From Mycolicibacterium rhodesiae JS60 (lineage in GTDB: Bacteria > Actinomycetota > Actinomycetes > Mycobacteriales > Mycobacteriaceae): DNA of 64,000 nt. Below the pieces are notes generated by a model. The model was not told the DNA's origin and did not search any database. It saw only the letters and a list, made by a program, of their open reading frames with translations. The position numbers and the translations under genes were made by a program. Below are positions 1 through 10,043 of this stretch, one piece after another (the first letter of the stretch is position 1; each line of letters begins with the position of its first letter). The stretch lies in the NCBI GenBank assembly GCA_000230935.2, contig AGIQ01000001.1:248001-312000 (forward strand). The letters run 5' to 3'.

Positions 1-276
1 GCGAACCCAGCTTCATCACATTCGTGTAGAAGCGCAGCGTCGAGGTCACCGCACCCAGCGTGCCGGCGAGGATCAACGGATCGACCCAGGGCGAGTTCTC
101 GTCGAACATCCGCTTGCCGTCGGCGGTGTAGGGATAGTCGACGGACTGCTCCTCGAAATAGAAGATCGAGTCGGGCAGCGCGATGTTGTCGAACCCGAGT
201 TCCTCGGCAGCCTTGGCGATTTCGATCAGCTGGTCGAGCGGGCTGAACGCGATGCTGACGGTGTACTGCATCTTGG

Positions 277-280
<4 letters not shown>
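1..280 (-). CDS. LLM-class F420-dependent oxidoreductase (N-terminal part, cut by window edge)
   Basis: The first 93 residues of a luciferase-like (TIM-barrel) oxidoreductase run off the left edge. The visible part opens MTKMQYTVSIAFSPLDQLIE and continues with an AAEELGFDNIALPDS segment, the beta-strand 1 and 2 pattern of F420-using LLM proteins. Its ATG overlaps the TGA of the upstream thiolase-like gene (ATGA), so it is probably translationally coupled as the distal gene of the ltp4-ltp3 operon. A second ATG three codons in is possible. In M. tuberculosis no LLM gene is recalled at this side of ltp3, so it may be lineage-specific. The substrate is unknown; a sterol-CoA redox step is inferred only from context. 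Confidence 0.8.
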
Positions 281-1451
<1,171 letters not shown>

Positions 1452-1455
<4 letters not shown>

Positions 1456-2513
1456 TTCGCCTCCATCACCGCGACGAGATTCTGTTGCAGCGCAGGTCCG
1501 CTGGTGGCGTGCGCCAGCACGCGGCCGGCCGAGCCGTTGAAAATGTGCTGGGCGGCGAAACCGATCCGCTCCAGGCCCGCCGAGAACATCGGGTTGGCGG
1601 CCAGCGCGCCGCCCGAGGGATTGATCTTCGTCGACGCAGGCAGGCCGATCGCCTCGGTCAGGATCAGCTGCTGGTGGCTGAACGGAGCGTAGAGCTCGGC
1701 GACCTCGATCGAGTTCGCGTCGCCACCCGTCGCCGCCGCGGCCGACGCCGCGGTGGACGGCGAGGTGGTCAGATCACGCGCGCCGAGCACCGGCGTCTCG
1801 ATGCGGTGCTCGAAACCGGTGATCCAGGCCGGGTTCTCCCGCAGCTCGCGGGCCTTGTCTCCGGCAGCCAGCACGATCGCCGAGGCGCCGTCGGTGATCG
1901 GTGCAATGTCGTGCCGGCGCAACGGATCTGCGAAATAAGGCTGAGCCAGCAGTTCGCTGATGGATCCGGTCGGTGCCACCTTGTCGGTACGACCGCCGGC
2001 GGCGAAGGAATCCAGCGCCACCTGCGCCATCTGCTCCACGGTCCACTTGCCCGAGTCGAGACCGAGCCGGGCCTGCAGGCCGGCCATCGACACCGAGTCC
2101 GGCCACAGCGGCGCGACCGTGTACGGGTCGGTCTGCAGCGCGAGCACTCGGCGAAGCGTGCCCGCCGACGGCTTGCCGAAGCCGTACACCAGTGCGGTGT
2201 CGACCTGGCCGGTCAGGACCTTGATGTAGGCCTCGTACAGGGCCCATGCCGCATCCATCTCGACGTGCGACTCGTTGATCGGCGGAACCGCACCGATGGA
2301 GTCGATGGCCGAGATGAATGAAAACGCGCGGCCGGCAAGGTAATCCGAGGATCCGGAGCACCAGAAGCCGATATCGGTCTGCTTCAGGCCGAGTTCGGTG
2401 TAGAGCTGATGGAAACACGGCATCAGCATCTCGACGCCGTTGGTGGTGCCGCTGGTGCGCCGGACATGCGGGGCATGCGCGAAGCCGACGACAGCTACAT
2501 CGCGAAATGTCAT
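1452..2513 (-). CDS. ltp4: Thiolase-like lipid-transfer protein Ltp4
   Basis: 353 residues, starting at ATG (MTFRDVAVVGFAHAPH); the longer reading frame upstream is low-complexity and overlaps the DUF35 gene, so it was rejected. It has thiolase-fold N- and C-terminal halves: DVAVVGFAHAP at the start and the NPSGGALAANPMFSAG loop near the end. The catalytic Cys and the GHP His are missing, as in Ltp3. The order DUF35 protein, ltp4, ltp3 copies M. tuberculosis Rv3521-Rv3523. The gene lies 13 bp after the DUF35 gene. It is likely to form a hetero-complex with Ltp3 and/or the DUF35 protein to cleave an aldol or beta-keto adduct of a sterol side-chain CoA; this is inference from Ltp2-ChsH2 and the Rhodococcus genetics. 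Confidence 0.85.
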
Positions 2514-2526
2514 GTGGCGAGTCCCT

Positions 2527-3519
2527 TTAAAGGTGGTGCTTGTAGGTGTCGTAGTCGGCGTCGGGTTCGCCGGTCGGTTTGAAGTACTCGATGTTGTCGA
2601 TGCCGAGACCCCATTCCTCGCGTGGCTTCCACACCGCCTGCACCCGCATGCCCATCCGGACATCGGCGATGTCGATTTCCTGGATCAGGTGCAGGAATGG
2701 GATGTCGGCGCCGTCGAGCAGCACGTAGGCCGCGACATATGGCGGCTTGATCCGCTGGCCCGCGAACGGAATGTTGATGATGGCGAACGTCGTCACGGTG
2801 CCCTTGTCCGGCAGCTCGACGAAGTTGTCGAGCTCGAGGCCGGTGGCCGGGTCGGCTTCCTTGGGCGGGAAGTACACCTTGCCGTCGGCTCCGGTGCGGG
2901 CACCGAGCAGCTTGCCGTCCTCGAGGCCGCGCAGGAACGCGCTCTCCGGAAGTGAAGCGGTGTGCTGGATTTCGATGCTGCTCGGCGACACGAGCATGGT
3001 CACCGGCTCGCGGTCGTCGGGTTCGTCGGACACCGGCTCGGGCTCGTCACCGAGTTCGAAGTAGGCGATATCGGTGATCGCGCCGACCGGTTCATCGACC
3101 CAGTGCGCGTGAACCCGCGCTCCGGTGCTGATCGCGTCGGAGGACTCCGCGGCAACCGCGTGCAGCATGCCGGTGTCCGCGCCGTCGAGTTTGATCAGCG
3201 CCCACGCGAACGGCTTGTCGAGCGGCTGCCCCTCCAGCGGCTCGGACTGCCACGTCCACGACAGCACCGTCCCGACGCTGTCGACCGGGACCACCTCCGT
3301 CAACGGCGCGTAGGTCACGGGGTCATACTCAGCGGGCGGAACGAGCACCCGGCCGTCCGAGCCGCGGACGCCGAGGATGCGTCGCCCGCGCAGGGCGGTG
3401 AAGAACTGGCCGAGGAGTGGTCCGACCGAACGGGTGTAGTCGAATGACAGCTTCAGCGGTGCCGAAAGGGGCTTCTGATGCGTGTCGATCTGCACCGGGC
3501 TGCTTTGGCTGGTGGTCAC
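2527..3519 (-). CDS. Tandem DUF35 OB-fold protein (Rv3521-like), predicted Ltp partner
   Basis: About 330 residues with two copies of the DUF35/OB-fold acyl-CoA-associated domain. One copy is around residues 90-195 (FAWALIKLDGADTGMLHAV ... IAYFE), the other around 240-325 (YVAAYVLLDGADIPFLHLI ... IEYFKP). DUF35 domains associate with thiolase-like lipid-transfer proteins and are required for the Ltp2 aldolase. The duplicated domain fits a scaffold that binds two Ltp subunits, here Ltp3 and Ltp4, encoded immediately downstream. Start chosen: GTG giving MTTSQSSPVQID; a GTG 8 codons later (MQIDTHQ) is equally possible. It is the first gene of the ltp operon, reading out of a KstR operator that sits 10-23 bp upstream of the start. 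Confidence 0.82.
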   Translation of the reverse strand: MTTSQSSPVQIDTHQKPLSAPLKLSFDYTRSVGPLLGQFFTALRGRRILGVRGSDGRVLVPPAEYDPVTYAPLTEVVPVDSVGTVLSWTWQSEPLEGQPLDKPFAWALIKLDGADTGMLHAVAAESSDAISTGARVHAHWVDEPVGAITDIAYFELGDEPEPVSDEPDDREPVTMLVSPSSIEIQHTASLPESAFLRGLEDGKLLGARTGADGKVYFPPKEADPATGLELDNFVELPDKGTVTTFAIINIPFAGQRIKPPYVAAYVLLDGADIPFLHLIQEIDIADVRMGMRVQAVWKPREEWGLGIDNIEYFKPTGEPDADYDTYKHHL

Positions 3520-3528
3520 GGCATCGAG

Positions 3529-3542
3529 TAGAACAGGTTCTA
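3529..3542. promoter_or_regulatory. KstR operator between the ltp operon and the LLM gene
   Basis: TAGAACAGGTTCTA is a perfect match to the mycobacterial KstR consensus TnnAACnnGTTnnA. It lies in the 67-bp gap between two divergent genes and can repress both. KstR is a TetR repressor released by 3-oxo-cholestenoyl-CoA type ligands. Confidence 0.88.
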
Positions 3543-3586
3543 AGAATCGTGGCAAGGACCGTGTCCCGGACAGAAAGGCGGCACCG

Positions 3587-4618
3587 ATGAAGCTGGGTCT
3601 GCAACTCGGATATTGGAGTGCACAACCTCCGACCAACCATGCGGAACTGGTGGCCGTGGCCGAAGAGGCCGGCTACGACACGGTGTTCACCGCCGAGGCG
3701 TGGGGTTCGGATGCGTTCACCCCGCTGGCGTGGTGGGGCCGCGAAACCACCCGGATGCGGCTGGGCACCTCGGTCGTGCAGCTCTCGGCCCGTACCCCCA
3801 CCGCGTGCGCGATGGCCTCGCTGACGCTGGACCACCTCTCCGGCGGCCGCCACATCCTCGGTTTGGGCGTGTCCGGGCCGCAGGTGGTGGAGGGCTGGTA
3901 CGGGGCTCGCTTCCCCAAGCCACTGGCCCGCACCCGCGAATACATCGACATCATCCGGCAGGTCTGGGCCCGCCAGGCCCCGGTCACCAGCGCCGGCCCG
4001 CACTACCCGCTGCCCTTGAGCGGGCAGGGCACCACCGGATTGGGTAAGCCGCTCAAGCCGATCGTGCACCCGCTGCGCGCCGACATCCCGATCATGCTCG
4101 GCGCCGAGGGCCCCAAGAACGTCGCGCTGGCCGCCGAGATCTGTGATGGCTGGCTGCCGATCTTCTACTCACCCCGGCTGGCCCCGATGTACAACGAATG
4201 GCTCGATGAAGGCTTCGCCCGCCCCGGTGCCCGGCGGTCCCGCGAGGACTTCGAGATCTGCGCCACCGCGCAGGTGGTGATCACCGACGACCGCTCCTCG
4301 ATCCTGGATCTGATCAAGCCGCACCTGGCCCTCTACATGGGCGGCATGGGTGCCGAAGACACCAACTTCCACGCCGACGTCTACCGCCGCATGGGCTACG
4401 CCGACGTCGTCGACGAAGTCACCCGACTGTTCCGCTCCGATCGCAAAGACGATGCCGCCAAGGCCGTTCCCGACGAACTCGTCGACGACTCGGCAATCGT
4501 CGGCGACATCGACTACGTCCGCAAACAGATCGCCGCCTGGGAAGCCGCCGGCGTCACCATGATGGTCATCGGCGCCCGCAGCCCCGAACAGATCACCGAA
4601 GCCGCCAGCCTCTTGTAG
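3587..4618 (+). CDS. LLM-class F420-dependent oxidoreductase (Rv3520c-like)
   Basis: 343 residues beginning MKLGLQLGYWSAQ, the first strand of a bacterial-luciferase-like barrel. Further family signatures are AEEAGYDTVFTAEAWGSDAF, LTLDHLSGGRHILGLGVSGP and IPIMLGAEGPKNVALAAEICDGW, typical of the F420-dependent mycobacterial branch (TIGR03559-like). Position and sequence agree with M. tuberculosis Rv3520c, which belongs to the KstR regulon. The ATG was chosen because the upstream in-frame extension crosses the KstR operator. It is transcribed alone, divergently from the ltp operon. It probably reduces or oxidises a sterol side-chain intermediate using cofactor F420; the exact substrate is not established. 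Confidence 0.85.
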   Translation: MKLGLQLGYWSAQPPTNHAELVAVAEEAGYDTVFTAEAWGSDAFTPLAWWGRETTRMRLGTSVVQLSARTPTACAMASLTLDHLSGGRHILGLGVSGPQVVEGWYGARFPKPLARTREYIDIIRQVWARQAPVTSAGPHYPLPLSGQGTTGLGKPLKPIVHPLRADIPIMLGAEGPKNVALAAEICDGWLPIFYSPRLAPMYNEWLDEGFARPGARRSREDFEICATAQVVITDDRSSILDLIKPHLALYMGGMGAEDTNFHADVYRRMGYADVVDEVTRLFRSDRKDDAAKAVPDELVDDSAIVGDIDYVRKQIAAWEAAGVTMMVIGARSPEQITEAASLL

Positions 4619-4676
4619 ACACTTCTTGCGAGTTGTCTAGCCCGGGCTCTAGATTGACCGGATGACGTTCGGGCGC

Positions 4677-5396
4677 TCAGCGCAGGATGTGGGCGTCGCC
4701 GAACGTCATCTCGACGTGGGCGACCGAGCCCGACACCATCGCGCGCTTCGGCAGCCCCAGCGAGGCCAGCTCTTTGGCGTACGGGTGATCACCCAGGCGC
4801 AGGGTCGCGCCGCCGGGCCGGAATCGCACCCCGGAGTTCTTCATCTCCCAGGGCACTTCCCGGGTGGTGCCGTCGGCGAACGTGTACGTCTTGAGGACCT
4901 GGCTGCGGGGCCGCAGCGACGGAATCGGCAGGCCTCGGTGGAATTCGATACCGGCGATCAGCGACCCGTTCTCACTCACGTCGAAGGTGAACGGACTGGC
5001 GTCTCGAACAGTGAAATCGGCCATGATCTTGGGGAAGCCCCAAATCGTCCGGCCGGCCTCCAGGGTGAACTCCTGGTCGACCGGCAGGTGGTGGATGAAC
5101 GCTGCCGCGTCGCGGAGAGCTTTGAGGCCGCTGGCATCGGAGTCCGGGGGATTGACCATCACGCACGTGCCGAACTCGTGGTACTTGCCGAGGTCGCCGT
5201 CGATGTAGCGGGCCAGCATCAGGTTCACCACCGCGCGGCCGGGCCGGAACTGGCAGACCTTCAATCCGCTGTAGTCGATGAGTCGCTGCGCGGCGTCGGC
5301 CGAAACGGAGAACATCGCCGTGTGGACATCGGCCTTGCGAATCCGCACCGGCATGGTGAGCACTGTGCCGGCAATGGTGTGCTGCGAATCAGACAT
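4677..5396 (-). CDS. Acetoacetate-decarboxylase-fold protein (Rv3519-like)
   Basis: 239 residues resembling the acetoacetate decarboxylase superfamily, with the characteristic segments FRPGRAVVNLMLARYIDGDL, HEFGTCVMVNPP and TIWGFPKIMADFTV. M. tuberculosis has the equivalent gene (Rv3519, about 236 aa) in the same place between cyp142 and the LLM gene, so it is a fixed part of the sterol locus. The ATG (MSDSQHTIAG) is 57 bp from the divergent cyp142. Acetoacetate decarboxylases use a Lys Schiff base; whether the lysines here are catalytic cannot be judged by eye. A role in decarboxylating or otherwise handling a beta-keto side-chain or propionyl/acetoacetyl product is inference only. Confidence 0.75.
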   Translation of the reverse strand: MSDSQHTIAGTVLTMPVRIRKADVHTAMFSVSADAAQRLIDYSGLKVCQFRPGRAVVNLMLARYIDGDLGKYHEFGTCVMVNPPDSDASGLKALRDAAAFIHHLPVDQEFTLEAGRTIWGFPKIMADFTVRDASPFTFDVSENGSLIAGIEFHRGLPIPSLRPRSQVLKTYTFADGTTREVPWEMKNSGVRFRPGGATLRLGDHPYAKELASLGLPKRAMVSGSVAHVEMTFGDAHILR

Positions 5397-5453
5397 GCGG
5401 ACACTGTAATCCGCTTCGGGATCTTGCGTGGACGGAAGTATGGAGGGAATTAG

Positions 5454-6665
5454 ATGACAGGCACTTTGGCTCCAGCCAAGCCGAATGTTGATCTGACGGA
5501 CGGAAATTTCTACGCCGACGGTGCCGCGCGCGAGGCATATCGCTGGATGCGGGCCAACGAGCCGGTGTTCCGTGACCGCAACGGGTTGGCCGCGGCGGCG
5601 AGCTATCAGGCGGTGATAGACGCCGAGCGCGACCCGGAGACGTTCTCCAACACCGGCGGTATCCGGCCCGACAACCCGGGCATGCCGTACATGATCGACA
5701 TGGACGATCCCGGACATCTGTTGCGCCGCAAGCTCGTCAACGCCGGTTTCACCCGTAAACGGGTGATGGACAAGGTCGCCGGGATCGACCAGCTGTGCGA
5801 CACACTGATCGACGCGGTATGCGAGCGGGGAGAGTGCGACTTCGTCCGCGATATCGCCGCACCGCTGCCGATGGCCGTCATCGGTGACATGCTCGGCGTG
5901 CTGCCCGAAGAGCGTTCGACGTTGCTGAAGTGGTCCGACGATCTGGTGTGTGGCCTGAATTCAGCTGCCGATGCCGAGACCTTGCAGGCCGTCATGGATG
6001 CGTTCGCCGGGTATTCGGCCTACGCCACGGAGACGATCGCCAAGCGCCGGGCAGAACCGACCGACGATCTGTTCTCGATTCTGGTCAACTCCGAGGTAGA
6101 AGGATCGCGCCTCGATGATCAGGAGATCATCATGGAGACCTTGCTGATCCTCATCGGCGGGGACGAGACCACCCGGCACACGCTGTCTGGCGGCACCGAA
6201 CAGCTTGTGCGCCACCAAGATCAATGGCAGAGCCTGCTGGCTGACCGGGACCTGTTGCCGGGCGCGATCGAGGAGATGCTGCGCTGGACCTCACCGGTCA
6301 AGAACATGGCCCGCACGGCGATGCGCAACGTCGAGTTCCACGGTACACAGCTGCGCCAGGGCGAGAAGATGCTGCTGATGTTCGAGGGGGCGAATTTCGA
6401 CGAGTCGGTGTTCGGCGACCCGGAGAACTTCCGCATCGACCGGAACCCGAACAGCCACTTGGCCTTCGGCTTCGGCACGCACTTCTGTCTGGGCAATCAG
6501 CTGGCCCGACTGGAGCTCAGCACCATGGTGCGCAAGGTTCTCGAGCGGCTGCCGGATCTGAGGCTGGCCGATGAAAACGCGCTGCCGCTGCGGCCGGCGA
6601 ACTTCGTCAGCGGGCTGGAAGCGATGCCGGTGGTGTTCACTCCGTCGAAGCCGGTTCTCGCGTAG
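5454..6665 (+). CDS. cyp142: Cytochrome P450 CYP142 (sterol C26/C27 hydroxylase)
   Basis: 403 residues, preceded by a strong GGAGGG ribosome-binding site. The I-helix carries IGGDETTRH, the K-helix EEMLRW, and the haem loop FGFGTHFCLGNQLARLEL with the axial Cys. Length and locus match Rv3518c CYP142A. CYP142 oxidises the terminal side-chain carbon of cholesterol or cholestenone to the alcohol and then the 26/27-oic acid, overlapping in function with CYP125, which is not in this window. The acid is then activated by a FadD acyl-CoA synthetase. A small ferredoxin such as FdxD encoded later in the cluster is a plausible electron donor. No exact KstR palindrome is visible in its short upstream gap. 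Confidence 0.93.
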   Translation: MTGTLAPAKPNVDLTDGNFYADGAAREAYRWMRANEPVFRDRNGLAAAASYQAVIDAERDPETFSNTGGIRPDNPGMPYMIDMDDPGHLLRRKLVNAGFTRKRVMDKVAGIDQLCDTLIDAVCERGECDFVRDIAAPLPMAVIGDMLGVLPEERSTLLKWSDDLVCGLNSAADAETLQAVMDAFAGYSAYATETIAKRRAEPTDDLFSILVNSEVEGSRLDDQEIIMETLLILIGGDETTRHTLSGGTEQLVRHQDQWQSLLADRDLLPGAIEEMLRWTSPVKNMARTAMRNVEFHGTQLRQGEKMLLMFEGANFDESVFGDPENFRIDRNPNSHLAFGFGTHFCLGNQLARLELSTMVRKVLERLPDLRLADENALPLRPANFVSGLEAMPVVFTPSKPVLA

Positions 6666-6775
6666 CCGCCGATCTGTCTTGTTTGGGCTGTCCCACTTCT
6701 GGGAATCATGACCCCATCTCCCCGGGTGAGCGGCGCAGCTGGCCGGGGCAACACCGTCATGAGTTGTGGGGCAAC

Positions 6776-7525
6776 ATGCATGTCACTGAATCTGACCGAA
6801 CCCGATACCTGCGCAGGCTGTTCCTCGCCGCGACGCTGGCTCTCCTCGCGCCATTGGCGGCGCCGACGGGCGTCCCTGCCGCGTCGGCCGCCGGAGGGTG
6901 TCCCGACGTGGAGGTGGTGTTCGCCCGCGGCACGTTCGAACCGCCGGGTGTCGGCGGCATCGGCCAGTCATTCATCGACCAACTGAGAGCGCAACCGCAG
7001 CTTGCCGGCAAGTCGGTCGACGTGTATGCGGTGAATTACCCCGCCTCGCTGAACTTTCCGGCTGCCGCCGATGGTGTGATCGACGCCAGCAACCGGGTTC
7101 GCGACATGGCGGGCAGGTGCCCGGAGACCAAGATTGTGCTCGGCGGCTACTCCCAAGGGGCCGCGGTGGCCGGCTACGTCACCGCCGACAAGATCCCGGA
7201 CGGCTATGTGCCGCCGAACGGAATCAACGGGCCGATGCCGCCGGAGATCGCGACCCATGTCGCCGCCGTCGCATTGTTCGGAAAACCGTCGAACGGGTTC
7301 TTGAACAGCATCGATCGCAGCGCACCGCCGATCACCGTGGGCGCCCTCTACGCGCCCAAGACGATCGACCAGTGCGTACCCGGGGATCCGATCTGTTCAC
7401 CGACAGGCGGCGACAACGGCGCCCATATGGCCTATGCGGACAACGGGATGACCGCTCAGGCGGCCGGTTTCGCCGCGCAGAAGGTGGTCACCGCCGCGCC
7501 ACCGACTGCGACGCAGAACCCTTAG
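6776..7525 (+). CDS. Secreted cutinase-family serine esterase
   Basis: 249 residues with an N-terminal signal peptide ([18 protein letters not shown], cleavage near ASA-AGG). The mature enzyme carries the mycobacterial cutinase signature [12 protein letters not shown]. The catalytic triad is visible: Ser126 in GGYSQGA, Asp204 in the disulfide-framed CVPGDPIC, and His217 in NGAHMAY. Cutinase-like enzymes of mycobacteria hydrolyse esters, lipids and sometimes polyesters outside the cell. The gene is inserted between cyp142 and echA19, where M. tuberculosis has the unrelated Rv3517. It could supply free sterol or fatty acid from esters, but this is inference from position. Its stop overlaps the echA19 stop by 4 bp (convergent). 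Confidence 0.88.
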   Translation: MHVTESDRTRYLRRLFLAATLALLAPLAAPTGVPAASAAGGCPDVEVVFARGTFEPPGVGGIGQSFIDQLRAQPQLAGKSVDVYAVNYPASLNFPAAADGVIDASNRVRDMAGRCPETKIVLGGYSQGAAVAGYVTADKIPDGYVPPNGINGPMPPEIATHVAAVALFGKPSNGFLNSIDRSAPPITVGALYAPKTIDQCVPGDPICSPTGGDNGAHMAYADNGMTAQAAGFAAQKVVTAAPPTATQNP

Positions 7526-8322
7526 CGCATCTTGAACTGCGGGGCGCGCTTCTCCTTGAACGCCAGCGGGCCTTCCTTGGCGTCCTCGCTCAAGAACACC
7601 GGGATGCCGTTGGCAGTATCGGGCTTGAACGCGTCGAGTTCGTGCATGCCCTCGGATTCGCGGATGGTCTTGAGGATCGCCTGCACGGCCAGCGGGCCGT
7701 TGTTGTTGATCACCTCGGCGATCTCGAGCGCCTTGTCCAGCGCCGTGCCGTCGGGCACGACGTAGCCGATGAGCCCGTAGGACAGCGCCTCGGCGGCGGT
7801 GATGTGACGGCCGGTCAGCAACAGGTCGCACGCGATCGTGTACGGGATCTGCCGCGGCAGCCGCACCGCGGAGCCGCCCATCGGGTAGAGGCTCCACTTC
7901 GCCTCGGAGATGCCGAACTTCGCGCTCTCGCCCGCGACGCGGATATCGGTGCCCTGCAAGATCTCGGTGCCGCCCGCGATGGCCGGGCCCTCGACGGCCG
8001 CGATGAGCGGCTTGGTGAGCCGGCGGCCCTTCAGCAGGCCCTCGATCTTCGTCGGGTCGAATGCGCCGCTCTTGAACGAGTCGCCGGGAGGCGCCTTGGT
8101 CGCATTCTTCAGATCCATGCCCGCACAGAAGTAGCCGCCTGCACCCGTCAGGATGCAGGTCCGGATCTCCGGATCCTCGTCGACGCGGTTCCAGGCGTCG
8201 ACCATGATCGAGAGCATCTCAGTCGAAAGCGCGTTGCGCGCCTCAGGCCGGTTCAGTGTGACGATGAGAGTGTGTCCGCGCTGCTCAATGAGGGCGTCGG
8301 CGTTTTTTTCGGGCTCGCTCAC
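7522..8322 (-). CDS. echA19: Enoyl-CoA hydratase EchA19
   Basis: 266 residues of the crotonase superfamily (EchA19 of M. tuberculosis is 263). The oxyanion-hole motif [15 protein letters not shown] and the second region [20 protein letters not shown] are present. EchA19 hydrates enoyl-CoA intermediates of the cholesterol side chain in M. tuberculosis. The start is GTG ([12 protein letters not shown]). It is divergent from fadD19 across a 68-bp gap holding an exact KstR operator, so the two are co-induced. Its 3' end overlaps the cutinase stop on the other strand. Confidence 0.9.
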   Translation of the reverse strand: MSEPEKNADALIEQRGHTLIVTLNRPEARNALSTEMLSIMVDAWNRVDEDPEIRTCILTGAGGYFCAGMDLKNATKAPPGDSFKSGAFDPTKIEGLLKGRRLTKPLIAAVEGPAIAGGTEILQGTDIRVAGESAKFGISEAKWSLYPMGGSAVRLPRQIPYTIACDLLLTGRHITAAEALSYGLIGYVVPDGTALDKALEIAEVINNNGPLAVQAILKTIRESEGMHELDAFKPDTANGIPVFLSEDAKEGPLAFKEKRAPQFKMR

Positions 8323-8366
8323 GGGTATCTGCCTTCCAGCATCTTTGCCACAGACTTGTGTCGAAA

Positions 8367-8380
8367 TGTAACACGTTCTA
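8367..8380. promoter_or_regulatory. KstR operator between echA19 and fadD19
   Basis: TGTAACACGTTCTA matches TnnAACnnGTTnnA exactly. It ends 10 bp before the fadD19 GTG and lies about 45 bp from the echA19 start, so it can control both directions. The same 14 bases recur exactly at 16659-16672. Confidence 0.88.
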
Positions 8381-8390
8381 ATTTGGGTCT

Positions 8391-10043
8391 GTGGCCCTGA
8401 ACATAGCCGACCTAGCCGAACACGCCATCGATGCCGTGCCTGACCGCGTTGCCTTCATCTGCGGTGAGGACCGGATCACTTTCGCCGAGTTGGAGGACAA
8501 GGCGAATCGCTTCGCCCATTACCTCATCGACCACGGCGTCAAGAAGGACGACAAGGTCGGGCTCTACTGCCGGAACCGCATCGAGATCGTGATCGCGATG
8601 CTGGGCACCATCAAGGCAGGCGCGATCCTGGTCAACGTCAACTTCCGCTACGTCGAGGGCGAACTGCGCTACCTGTTCGAGAACTCCGACATGGTGGCAC
8701 TGGTGCACGAGCGCCAGTATTCCGATCGCGTCGCCAACGTGCTTCCCGACACCCCCGAGGTCAAGACGATCCTGGTGATCGAAGACGGAAGCGACAACGA
8801 CTTCGGCCGCTATGGCGGTGTCGAGTTCTACGCCGCACTCGCCGAAAGTTCGCCGGTACGGGACTTCGGTGAGCGCAGCGAGGACGACATCTACCTGCTC
8901 TACACCGGTGGGACCACCGGCTTCCCCAAGGGGGTGATGTGGCGCCACGAGGACATCTACCGGGTTCTGTTCGGCGGCACCGACTTCGCCACCGGTGAGT
9001 TCGTCAAGGACGAGTACGACCTGTCCCGGGCTGCGGTCACCAATCCGCCGATGGTGCGCTACGCAATCCCGCCGATGATTCACGGCGCCACCCAGTCGGC
9101 GACCTGGATGTCCATCTTCTCCGGCCAAACCACCGTGCTGGCACCGGAATTCGACGCCGACGAAGTCTGGCGCACCATCCACGAGCACAAGGTGAACCTG
9201 CTCTTCTTCACCGGTGACGCGATGGCGCGCCCGCTTCTGGATGCGCTGCAGTCCGCGATCGACACTGGCAAGGAGTACGACCTCTCCTCGCTGTTCCTGC
9301 TGGCCAGCACCGCGGCGCTGTTCTCCACCAGCCTCAAGGAGAAGCTGCTCGAACTGCTGCCCAACCGGGTGATCACCGACTCGATCGGATCCTCGGAGAC
9401 CGGCTTCGGCGGCACCAGCATCGTCGCCAAGGGGGAGCATCACATGGGCGGCCCTCGGGTCACCATCGACCATCGCACCGTCGTTCTCGACGAGGACGGC
9501 AACGAGGTCAAGCCCGGCTCCGGAGTGCGCGGTGTGATCGCCAAGAAGGGCAACATCCCAGTCGGCTACTACAAGGACGAAGAGAAAACCCGGCAGACCT
9601 TCCGCGTATACAACGGCGTGCGTTACGCGATCCCCGGCGACTACGCCGAGGTCGAAGCCGACGGCACCGTGACGATGCTGGGCCGCGGCTCGGTGTCGAT
9701 CAACAGCGGTGGCGAGAAGATCTACCCCGAAGAGGTGGAGGCCGCACTCAAGGGCCATCCGGATGTGTTCGACGCCCTGGTCGTCGGGGTGCCCGATCCC
9801 CGCTTCGGCAACCATGTCGCCGCGGTGGTCGCTCCCCGCAAGGGTGCCCGCCCGACGCTGTCCGATCTGGATGCGTTCGTGCGCAACGAGATTGCCGGCT
9901 ACAAGGTGCCGCGCAGTCTGTGGATCGTCGACGAGGTGAAGCGCTCGCCGGCCGGCAAGCCGGACTACAAATGGGCCAAGGATCAGACCGAGGCGCGGCC
10001 GGCCGACGAGGTGCACGCCAAGCACGCGGGTGCGACCAGCTGA
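8391..10043 (+). CDS. fadD19: Steroid acyl-CoA synthetase FadD19
   Basis: 550 residues of the ANL adenylating superfamily, starting at GTG. The AMP-binding P-loop is [14 protein letters not shown]. The A5-type motif is [10 protein letters not shown], the A8 hinge region [20 protein letters not shown], and the catalytic Lys lies in the terminal [14 protein letters not shown]. FadD19 (Rv3515c, 548 aa) ligates CoA to the carboxylated C26/C27 sterol side chain and is essential in Rhodococcus for C24-branched sterol degradation. Its TGA overlaps the ATG of the next gene (ATGA), so the flavoprotein downstream is translationally coupled. Confidence 0.92.
   Translation: MALNIADLAEHAIDAVPDRVAFICGEDRITFAELEDKANRFAHYLIDHGVKKDDKVGLYCRNRIEIVIAMLGTIKAGAILVNVNFRYVEGELRYLFENSDMVALVHERQYSDRVANVLPDTPEVKTILVIEDGSDNDFGRYGGVEFYAALAESSPVRDFGERSEDDIYLLYTGGTTGFPKGVMWRHEDIYRVLFGGTDFATGEFVKDEYDLSRAAVTNPPMVRYAIPPMIHGATQSATWMSIFSGQTTVLAPEFDADEVWRTIHEHKVNLLFFTGDAMARPLLDALQSAIDTGKEYDLSSLFLLASTAALFSTSLKEKLLELLPNRVITDSIGSSETGFGGTSIVAKGEHHMGGPRVTIDHRTVVLDEDGNEVKPGSGVRGVIAKKGNIPVGYYKDEEKTRQTFRVYNGVRYAIPGDYAEVEADGTVTMLGRGSVSINSGGEKIYPEEVEAALKGHPDVFDALVVGVPDPRFGNHVAAVVAPRKGARPTLSDLDAFVRNEIAGYKVPRSLWIVDEVKRSPAGKPDYKWAKDQTEARPADEVHAKHAGATS

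Noticed and set aside
4622..4665. Terminator at the AGCCCGGGCT palindrome after the LLM gene
   Set aside because: The perfect arms are only 5 bp each with no loop, so it would not form a stable hairpin.
5397..5453. KstR operator in front of cyp142
   Set aside because: No sequence in the 57-bp gap fits TnnAACnnGTTnnA; only unrelated AT-rich segments were seen.
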